DNA from: JABJPM01 sp964344655
Lineage (GTDB): Archaea > Nanobdellota > Nanobdellia > SCGC-AAA011-G17 > PNOQ01
Length of the DNA: 64,000 nucleotides
Assembly: GCA_964344655.1 (NCBI GenBank)
Contig: CAYFOF010000003.1
Coordinates: 26,739-90,738, forward strand
Direction of reading: 5' to 3'
Both the position numbers and the translations under genes were made by a program. The notes beneath the pieces are model-generated. The model was not told the origin of the DNA, did no database searches, and saw only the letters and a program-made list of their open reading frames with translations. Shown here one piece after another: positions 58,010-64,000 of the stretch (position 1 is the stretch's first letter; each line of letters begins with the position of its first letter).

Positions 58010-59446
58010 ATGAAGAAAGAAGTACAACAAGGCATTAATGTTAAAAAGGATGAAAATTTTTCTGAGTGGTACACTCAATCTATCCAAAAAGCTGATTTAA
58101 TTGATTATAGTCCTGTTTCTGGTTGTTTAATATTTAAGCCAGGATCTTTTTCATTATGGGAAAAAGCCACAGAGTATTTTGATAAGAAAATAAAAAAGGA
58201 TGGAGTTCAAAATTCTTACTTTCCTTTATTTATTCCTGAGAAACTATTGAAAAAAGAATCTGACCATGTTGAGGGTTTTGCTCCAGAAGTAGCATGGGTA
58301 ACTCATGCTGGAGATACTAAACTAAATGAAAAATTAGCAATTAGACCTACTTCAGAAACAATAATGTATGATGCGTATTCTAAATGGATTAGATCTTGGA
58401 AAGATTTACCTTTAAGATACAATCAATGGTGTAGCGTAGTTAGGTGGGAATTTAAACATGCTGTACCATTTTTAAGAACTAGGGAATTTTTATGGCAAGA
58501 AGGACACACTGTTTTTACTACAAAGAAAGAAGCAGAGAAAGAAGCTAAGAAAATTTTAGGATTTTACGCTGATGTTTATGAAGATTTATATGCGGTTCCG
58601 GTTTTGAAGGGAATTAAATCTGAAAAAGAAAAATTTGCTGGTGCAGATTATTCTTTAAGTGTTGAAACATTGTTACCTAATGGGAAAGCAATTCAAGGTG
58701 CAACATCTCACCATTTAGGACAGAATTTTTCTAAACCATTTAATATTAAATTTGTTGGTGAAGATGAAAAATCTCAATATGCTTGGCAAAATTCTTGGGG
58801 ATTTTCAACAAGAAGTTTGGGAGTTATGTTGGCAGTACATGGAGATGATAAAGGATTAGTGTTGCCTCCAAAGATGGCATTAAATAAAGTTGTGATTGTT
58901 CCTATCCTATTCAAGAATAAATCTGAGAAAGTGATAAAATTTTCTAAAGATGTATTCAAGAAATTGAAAAAGTTTGGTGCTATGTTTGATGATAGAGAAG
59001 ATTATAGCGCTGGATGGAAATTTAATGAGTGGGAATTGAAAGGAATTCCATTAAGATTAGAAGTTGGACCAAAAGATGTTGAAAAGAAACAAGTTGTTAT
59101 TGTTAGAAGAGATACTGGGGAAAAAGAATTTGTAAAAGTGGGAAAAGTTGTTGATAGAGTTTCTTCTTTATTAGTTGAAATACAAAAAGATATGTTTGAG
59201 AAAGCTAAGAAATTTTTGGATGAAAGTATTGTTTCTGTTAAAGATATTTCTTCATTGAAAAAAACTGTTGATTCTGGAAAAATAGGAAAAACAAATTGGT
59301 GTGGGAATCCAACGTGTGAAGCAAATATAAAAGATAAAACTAAAGCCAAAAGTTTGAATTCATCATTTGATGAAAAAGGTTCTGGAAAATGTTTTGCTTG
59401 TGAGGCTGAAGCTAAATTTGTAACTTATTTTGGAAAGAGCTATTAA
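58010..59446 (+). CDS. proS: Prolyl-tRNA synthetase (archaeal/eukaryotic type)
   Basis: Class IIa enzyme charging tRNA-Pro. Seen in 478 aa: motif 1 region (YSPVSGCLIFKPGSF), motif 2 (RWEFKHAVPFLRTREFLWQEGHT), motif 3 (GFSTRSLGVMLAVHGDDKG), anticodon domain, and the C-terminal zinc-binding extension with Cys (NWCGNPTCEA, KCFACEAE) of the eukaryote-like class. The ATG at 58010 is chosen because AAGCTTTAAAAA starts exactly 34 bp before it, as in two other promoters here; an ATG at 57995 is in frame. Confidence 0.95.
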   Translation: MKKEVQQGINVKKDENFSEWYTQSIQKADLIDYSPVSGCLIFKPGSFSLWEKATEYFDKKIKKDGVQNSYFPLFIPEKLLKKESDHVEGFAPEVAWVTHAGDTKLNEKLAIRPTSETIMYDAYSKWIRSWKDLPLRYNQWCSVVRWEFKHAVPFLRTREFLWQEGHTVFTTKKEAEKEAKKILGFYADVYEDLYAVPVLKGIKSEKEKFAGADYSLSVETLLPNGKAIQGATSHHLGQNFSKPFNIKFVGEDEKSQYAWQNSWGFSTRSLGVMLAVHGDDKGLVLPPKMALNKVVIVPILFKNKSEKVIKFSKDVFKKLKKFGAMFDDREDYSAGWKFNEWELKGIPLRLEVGPKDVEKKQVVIVRRDTGEKEFVKVGKVVDRVSSLLVEIQKDMFEKAKKFLDESIVSVKDISSLKKTVDSGKIGKTNWCGNPTCEANIKDKTKAKSLNSSFDEKGSGKCFACEAEAKFVTYFGKSY

Positions 59447-60075
59447 ACTAAATTCCATTTAACTATTGTTTTCATTATTTCCATTTTTCTTCTTGGTACT
59501 GATCTTTCTAACCAACCAACTTGATAGAATGGATGTTTATCTTCTAAGAAGTCTAAAGCTTTTTTTGGATCTGCTTTTATATTAACTGTTTGTCTCATTA
59601 ACCCTTCATGATATGCTGCGGTGATTGCTCTGTTTAGTACTCCTTCATTTCCGTATTCTCCTGGAGATTGGAAATAATCTACATCAGATAATGAAAAAAC
59701 TTTTTCTGCACATTGTTTTGTTCTATTCATGTGGCCCCACTCAGTTAAAAATGCGGTTTCTAGATCATTTGGATCTGGATTTCCGGGAAGTGGTGCTGCA
59801 TAAAGAAAAGCGAAATTTCCTAGTGTGTCTACAGGTCTCCAATCTGTGTAAATGTTTTGTCCGTGAATTCCATTTCTATTTAAAAAATTAGCAATTTCGA
59901 TATGGGATCCTACTTCAGGGGATGTTGGTGTTGGTCTGAACCCTCCTGCAGAACCAGAGATTAATATATCTCCAATGTTTCCCTTTTCATATATTTCTAT
60001 TGCTTTTTTACTTCTTGGAAAGGTTTGTTCATTCTCTCCTGCGAGTAAAATTAATAGATCATATTTTATTCTCAT
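59443..60075 (-). CDS. DUF218/YdcF-like protein
   Basis: 210 aa with the DUF218 pattern of a small alpha/beta fold: YDLLILLAGENEQTFPRSKKAIEIY, GDILISGSAGG, and VDTLGNFAFLYA in the second motif. Bacterial YdcF-like proteins bind nucleotides or act on membrane sugars; there is no signal or membrane helix here, so it would be cytosolic. Function is unknown. It ends in a 4-bp overlap with the convergent proS. Confidence 0.75.
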   Translation of the reverse strand: MRIKYDLLILLAGENEQTFPRSKKAIEIYEKGNIGDILISGSAGGFRPTPTSPEVGSHIEIANFLNRNGIHGQNIYTDWRPVDTLGNFAFLYAAPLPGNPDPNDLETAFLTEWGHMNRTKQCAEKVFSLSDVDYFQSPGEYGNEGVLNRAITAAYHEGLMRQTVNIKADPKKALDFLEDKHPFYQVGWLERSVPRRKMEIMKTIVKWNLV

Positions 60076-60113
60076 AGTTTAGGGAAATGTGTTTTACTTA
60101 TAAATTTAATTAT

Positions 60114-62018
60114 TTAGAATATATTTGAGAAAAAATTAATTATTTGTGCGTACCAAGGCATTCCAATTATTTCTATTTCTGAGTCTCTTTTTTGTGAAAA
60201 TTCTCGGCCGTGTTCATCTTTGTATTTTAGTTTTATTGAAACTTTTCCAGTTATGAAATCTTTAGAATTTACTTTTATTATTACAGATTCTGATTGTGCA
60301 TCTTTTGTTAGTGTTATTGGTTCTTGATTTGTTAATTCTATTTCTATTTCATCAACTTTTGCTATTGAAGTTATTGTAAATGAAATGTTGAATTCTTTGT
60401 TGTACTCAATTTGTTTTGGGTATTGTGTTCCAAGAATTTTTACATCTGGTTCTTCAAATATTTTTACTCCGACTTCGCTTATTAAATCAATATCATTAAC
60501 TTTAGCAGTTGCTGTGATTAAATTATTTTTTTCTACATTGTTGAAAGGTATTCTTTCGTTTACTCCAATTTTTAGATCTTTTGTTATGCATTCTTGTCCT
60601 AAACAAATTTCAGTGTTTCTTAATAGTGTGTTTCCAATGTTTTTTGCGTTACAGATTATGTTTACTTCTTCAAAATCATAGTAATATTCTTTTTCAGAAT
60701 TACAAGATAGAGATAAATCTTCAGAATATTTTTTATCTTCTTTTTCTTGTAAACTTTGTACTAGTTCTTCTGCTTCTTGTTGGGTTATTACATCGTAAGA
60801 ACTTCCGAATTCTATTTGAGAACTTTCTCTCGTTTCAAATAAATCTTTCGCTTCTAATTCTGCTGTGTAGATGAAATTTCTGTTTATGTCTTCTGGAACT
60901 TGAGTTATCCAGTAAACTGATTTTTCTTGGGAAGGTTTTAGAAGAATTTGTTTTCTATTGTCTTCAATTGTTGTTGGACCTTTTGTTATTGTTATTGTAT
61001 TTGCAATGTATTTATCGAAAGGATTTTGCATAGTTACTTTTATTGGAACATAACTTCCAGGACCAACTTTGTCAAATAGTGGCTCAATTGTGAATTCGAA
61101 AGGGGGTTGTATTTTGTTTCCTTCGTTTGTTATTAATTTATTATCTTCAAAGGAAGAAGATTGTAATTCTGTGTTTATTGATTTCCAAGAATACCTTACT
61201 GAAGGTTCTCCAGAATCTATTGATTTATCTAGTTCTATATGCGAAGGATCTATCCACCCAAATTGTCCAAAGGTTATGTCATATGGTACCCAACCATGTC
61301 CAGGGAAATAAATTTCTGCCCAACCATGATTTTCAAATGTATGGTTTAAATTTGAATATGCTGTTCCGGAAATGAATCTTGCTGGAATTCCGACTGATCT
61401 TGATAATGAGATAAATAATGAAGAAATTTCGTCACATACTCCTTCTCTGCTGTTTAATACCCAAGAAGATTTTAATGCTGCCTCTGCAGTTAATGTTGAA
61501 AGGTCATATTCTATTTCTTTATTGACCCAGTCAGAAAGTTTGAATACTGCAGTGTATAAATCAGTTTCACCCTCAACTATTTCTGAAGCCTTGGTTATTA
61601 TCTCTGGAGTTATATCTATTATTTCTCCAGCCTCTAAATATGTTTCATATTTCGAATCTAAGTTTTGGATTGGAAAAGGAATATGTGGGACAGGATAAAG
61701 ATTATTTTGAGTTGCAATTCTGGAAGATAGTTGATATATGAATGGATCTTGGAATGAATTCCATTTGAAAATTAAATTATCTTGATTATTTTGTGCATTT
61801 GGTGTTGTTGTTAGAGAGTGTACTGTTTGTCTTGAAGAATCTATTGGATTTAAGTATAAAGTTGTTGTTAGAGAATCAAATCCGGAAGATCCTGTTAATA
61901 ATATTTCTCCGTTTGAGTTGTATTCTATTGTTAAACCAGTTCTATCATTGTAATTTTCTGGTTGAGCTGTTGCTAACGGAATTATTAGTAATAAAATTAA
62001 TATCAAACTCTTTTTCAT
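60114..62018 (-). CDS. Secreted transglutaminase-like protein
   Basis: 634 aa. Seen: signal peptide (MKKSLILILLLIIPLATA), a beta-rich N-terminal part, a transglutaminase core (about residues 135-275) with the catalytic triad Cys (REGVCDEISS), His (ENHGWAEIYFPGHGW) and Asp (PYDITFGQ), then CARDB-like repeats with a Cys pair (LSCNSEKEYYYDFEEVNIICNA) and a short C-terminal hydrophobic end (WYAQIINFFSNIF). Likely a cell-surface protease or cross-linker. Confidence 0.88.
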   Translation of the reverse strand: MKKSLILILLLIIPLATAQPENYNDRTGLTIEYNSNGEILLTGSSGFDSLTTTLYLNPIDSSRQTVHSLTTTPNAQNNQDNLIFKWNSFQDPFIYQLSSRIATQNNLYPVPHIPFPIQNLDSKYETYLEAGEIIDITPEIITKASEIVEGETDLYTAVFKLSDWVNKEIEYDLSTLTAEAALKSSWVLNSREGVCDEISSLFISLSRSVGIPARFISGTAYSNLNHTFENHGWAEIYFPGHGWVPYDITFGQFGWIDPSHIELDKSIDSGEPSVRYSWKSINTELQSSSFEDNKLITNEGNKIQPPFEFTIEPLFDKVGPGSYVPIKVTMQNPFDKYIANTITITKGPTTIEDNRKQILLKPSQEKSVYWITQVPEDINRNFIYTAELEAKDLFETRESSQIEFGSSYDVITQQEAEELVQSLQEKEDKKYSEDLSLSCNSEKEYYYDFEEVNIICNAKNIGNTLLRNTEICLGQECITKDLKIGVNERIPFNNVEKNNLITATAKVNDIDLISEVGVKIFEEPDVKILGTQYPKQIEYNKEFNISFTITSIAKVDEIEIELTNQEPITLTKDAQSESVIIKVNSKDFITGKVSIKLKYKDEHGREFSQKRDSEIEIIGMPWYAQIINFFSNIF

Positions 62019-62040
62019 AGTTAAGGATTATACGATTTGT

Positions 62041-63075
62041 TTATATAATTTGTGATTGAAATCTTTCTAAAAATTCTTTAAATTGATCTTTGGCTACTCC
62101 TGCTCCACAAGCAAAGTCGTGTCCCCCTCCGAATCCATCTAAGCCTTCTATTGATTTTGTAACTATTGGCGCTATTTTTGTTGTTGCACTTCTAATGCTC
62201 ATTATTATTTTATCTTCGTTTTGCCTTATCACCATAATTATTTTTTTAGGATATTTGTATATTAAATAGTTAGAAATTACGCTTGTGAATGAATTTTTTG
62301 TTGGTGGGAGATATACTTGGAATAATTTATCTTTTGTTGGTTTTTCTTTGTCTATTTTGTTAAATAGCTCTTTGTATTCATTCATGTGTTTTGAGATTTC
62401 TCTGTGAATAAATTTAGATCTTGGAGTTTCTTTTTCTAGTAATTCTAAGGGATCTTCTATTTTTAGTAATAGGTTTGCCATTCTATGTACTTTTGATGTT
62501 GCATTTTTTAATACCATTGCAAATATGTTTATTAGTTCTCCAAGTTTTGAATTGAATATTGCTTCATCAGCTTTTTTTATTTTTGGTGGAAGGAGTTTTG
62601 GATTTTCTTTTGCGAACTTTTTTGCGAATGTTGGATAGTACCAATCTGAAATTGTTCCAACGGTTGCAAGCCAAGGAAATTTTTCTTCCGCAATTTTGTG
62701 TGCCCAGTACGTTGTGGGTTTGTTGTTTTTGTTTTTTCCAAGCATTGGGTTGAAATATTTTACACCTTTTCTTTCTAATGGTTGGTGGTGATCTAGCCAA
62801 ATAACTGGAACATTTACTTTGTCTAAAAATTCTTGATCTACAATTGGAATGTCTAAAATGAAAATGTAATCTGGGTTGTATTCTTGTACTTTTACGTAAA
62901 ATCCTTCTTCAAGTATTGGTTTTGTTTTTAGAACAACTCCTTTTCCTTTGTCTATGTATTTTTTTAGTATAAGGTAAGAACATAATCCATCTGGATCGTC
63001 ATCAAAGAAAAATAAAGGGTTTTCTGCTTTGTTTAGGTATCCTCTTATTTCCTCAATTTGTTTCTTTGTTAACAT
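62041..63075 (-). CDS. DHH-family phosphoesterase (RecJ/GAN-like)
   Basis: 344 aa with DHH motifs (FFDDDPDGLCSYL, ILDIPIVDQ, WLDHHQPLE) and the DHHA1 domain ending GGGHDFACGAG. Members are RecJ-type 5' exonucleases, nanoRNases or the GINS-associated nuclease GAN of archaea. Length suits an archaeal RecJ-like nuclease of the replisome. Its downstream neighbour has a PCNA-binding-like tail, which supports a DNA role (inference). Confidence 0.9.
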   Translation of the reverse strand: MLTKKQIEEIRGYLNKAENPLFFFDDDPDGLCSYLILKKYIDKGKGVVLKTKPILEEGFYVKVQEYNPDYIFILDIPIVDQEFLDKVNVPVIWLDHHQPLERKGVKYFNPMLGKNKNNKPTTYWAHKIAEEKFPWLATVGTISDWYYPTFAKKFAKENPKLLPPKIKKADEAIFNSKLGELINIFAMVLKNATSKVHRMANLLLKIEDPLELLEKETPRSKFIHREISKHMNEYKELFNKIDKEKPTKDKLFQVYLPPTKNSFTSVISNYLIYKYPKKIIMVIRQNEDKIIMSIRSATTKIAPIVTKSIEGLDGFGGGHDFACGAGVAKDQFKEFLERFQSQII

Positions 63076-63112
63076 AGAAATGATTTATTTATTGGGTTTA
63101 TAATTATTTTGT

Positions 63113-63337
63113 TTAATCGAATAAAGTATATTGGTTCTTTTTTGCTTCCCTTTCTTTCTTCATATCTTCCATTCTTTCTTCGAGTTCTCTATGCTGTCTT
63201 AAACTAGTTAAAATATATTCTCTTAGTTCTCCTAAAGATTCTAAACTCCTAATGTGATTAATTACTTCTGGACTTGGATGATATAAACTGATTCCTGGTT
63301 CAACTTGTACCCAACCGTATTGTTTTGGCTCACTCAT
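63113..63337 (-). CDS. Small coiled-coil protein with PIP-box-like C-terminus
   Basis: Unrecognised 74-aa protein: Pro-rich start (SEPKQYGWVQVEPGISLYHP), then a long charged helix (residues 30-65) and a last-residues motif NQYTLFD. Archaeal PCNA-interacting peptides often read Q-x-x-L-F-D-F, so this end looks like a PCNA-binding tail cut after the Asp; it also resembles the bacterial clamp motif. It lies between the eL15 gene (8 bp away) and the DHH nuclease (37 bp away), same strand. Confidence 0.6.
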   Translation of the reverse strand: MSEPKQYGWVQVEPGISLYHPSPEVINHIRSLESLGELREYILTSLRQHRELEERMEDMKKEREAKKNQYTLFD

Positions 63338-63345
63338 TTTAAAAA

Positions 63346-63903
63346 TTATTTGGCTTTTCTTTGATTAGCTCTTTGGGAAGGTCTTATCTTTTCTGCGCCT
63401 TTTCCTTTTTTGTTTAAGCCTCTAGATTTTTTGGCTGCAGATGTTAATCCACGGTTTACTCTTCCTTTTTGATTTGCAATCCAGTTAATTTTTTTATCAG
63501 TTTTGATTACTGGATGATTTGGATCAACCAAGATAACTTCAAACCAATAAAATTTACCGTCTTTTGCTAATTGATAAGAATTCAATACTTCTAAGTTTGT
63601 GAATTTTTTAGATGCTCTTTCTTCAGCAACTTGTTGATAATTTTTTGCTAGAATTTTTAATCTTCTTCTGTGTTTGGATCTTCTACCTTTTTTTATTAAA
63701 GGTCTCATACGTCCACCACGTGGAAGTTTTACTCTAATTAGTACATATCCTTGTTTTGCTTTGTAGCCTAATTGTCTTGCTCTTGCTAAGTTTGTTGGTT
63801 TTTCTAGTTTTACAAAAGAACCTTCTTTTCTCCACTTGATTAACCTAGTTCTTAACAAAGCTGTCGTAGGTTTTCTCCACAATTCTCGAATATATTTGTA
63901 CAT
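63346..63903 (-). CDS. rpl15e: Large ribosomal subunit protein eL15
   Basis: This 185-aa 50S protein has L15e signatures: MYKYIRELW at the start, LARARQLGYKAKQGYVLIRVKLPRGGR (split here for brevity), LEVLNSYQLAKDGKFYWFEVILVDPNHP and the basic Gly/Ser-rich end (GLTSAAKKSRGLNKKGKG). Complete length. The gene heads eL15-PIP-like protein-DHH nuclease. Promoter TTTATAAAG lies at 63929-63937, about 30 bp before the ATG. Confidence 0.96.
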   Translation of the reverse strand: MYKYIRELWRKPTTALLRTRLIKWRKEGSFVKLEKPTNLARARQLGYKAKQGYVLIRVKLPRGGRMRPLIKKGRRSKHRRRLKILAKNYQQVAEERASKKFTNLEVLNSYQLAKDGKFYWFEVILVDPNHPVIKTDKKINWIANQKGRVNRGLTSAAKKSRGLNKKGKGAEKIRPSQRANQRKAK

Positions 63904-63963
63904 CGTAGGATTTGATGGAAATGGTTTATTTATAAAGGTTTTGGATTAAATAAAAAAGAAAAA

Positions 63964-64000
63964 TTAGAAATTTAATTGTGCTGTTACTCTTGGCTCCGCT
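63964..64000 (-). CDS. Possible 3' end of a gene running in from the right
   Basis: The last 37 bp read on the minus strand as the final 11 codons of a frame ending in Phe then TAA. It is far too short to identify. An A+T-rich spacer with the eL15 promoter lies after it. Listed only so that the right edge is not taken as empty. Confidence 0.3.
   Translation of the reverse strand, partial: AEPRVTAQLNF

Overview
The window is a very A+T-rich, gene-dense piece of an archaeal chromosome. The archaeal assignment rests on ribosomal proteins eL37, eS8 and eL15, transcription factor TFB, an Lsm protein, Kae1, the GatD/GatE amidotransferase, deoxyhypusine synthase, an XPD-type helicase, an ATP-dependent DNA ligase and a tRNA-Asn with a 12-nt bulge-helix-bulge intron. 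Most genes have a TATA box about 30 nt before a leaderless ATG; a minority carry a strong GGAGG Shine-Dalgarno. Small proteins, a shortened GatE, Cys-rich lipid- or membrane-anchored surface proteins and many bacterial-like accessory genes suggest a DPANN lineage (Woesearchaeota/Pacearchaeota-like). This is inference, not a phylogenetic result.

Layout. 1-6.4 kb: partial metallophosphoesterase-like gene, an Lsm-eL37-Sec61beta-like-tRNA-Val cluster, eS8, TFB and a small operon ending in secreted proteins. 6.4-12.8 kb: Kae1, an Fe-S cluster operon (Cys-rich HTH regulator, DUF1858, IscS, IscU), MFS-ferredoxin, a poly-glutamate protein and a TrmB regulator. 12.9-21.3 kb: DNA ligase, HIT, nitroreductase, then dUTPase, class II ribonucleotide reductase and NrdR behind two NrdR boxes, then FtsZ. 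21.5-33 kb: GatD, hemerythrin, agmatinase-like protein, HAD, CYTH, deoxyhypusine synthase, FeoA, cold-shock protein, PLP decarboxylase, GatE and a Cas4-like nuclease. 33-41.3 kb: tiny membrane paralogues, a MacB-type ABC system, a PerR-SOD-peroxiredoxin-encapsulated-ferritin-like stress operon, Nth, two bacterial-type sigma-70 factors and Ogg. 41.3-57 kb: a large secreted LamG/glycosidase-like protein, ZIP and CorA transporters, RlmE, XPD, DEAD-box helicase, tRNA-Asn with AsnRS, AspRS, amino-acid permease and P-type ATPase. 57-64 kb: tRNA-Arg and tRNA-Pro, ProRS, DUF218, transglutaminase-like protein, DHH nuclease, a small protein with a PCNA-binding-like tail, and eL15.

How it fits together. 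dNTP supply (RNR, NrdR, dUTPase) is grouped. Oxygen and iron handling recurs (PerR, SOD, Prx, ferritin-like protein, hemerythrin, FeoA, Fe-S assembly), which suggests a cell that meets oxygen. An agmatinase-like protein, a decarboxylase and deoxyhypusine synthase suggest a polyamine-to-hypusine route; the last two have nearly identical promoters. The most striking item is the translationally coupled pair of sigma factors, one RpoD-like and one FliA-like, in a genome that also encodes TFB.
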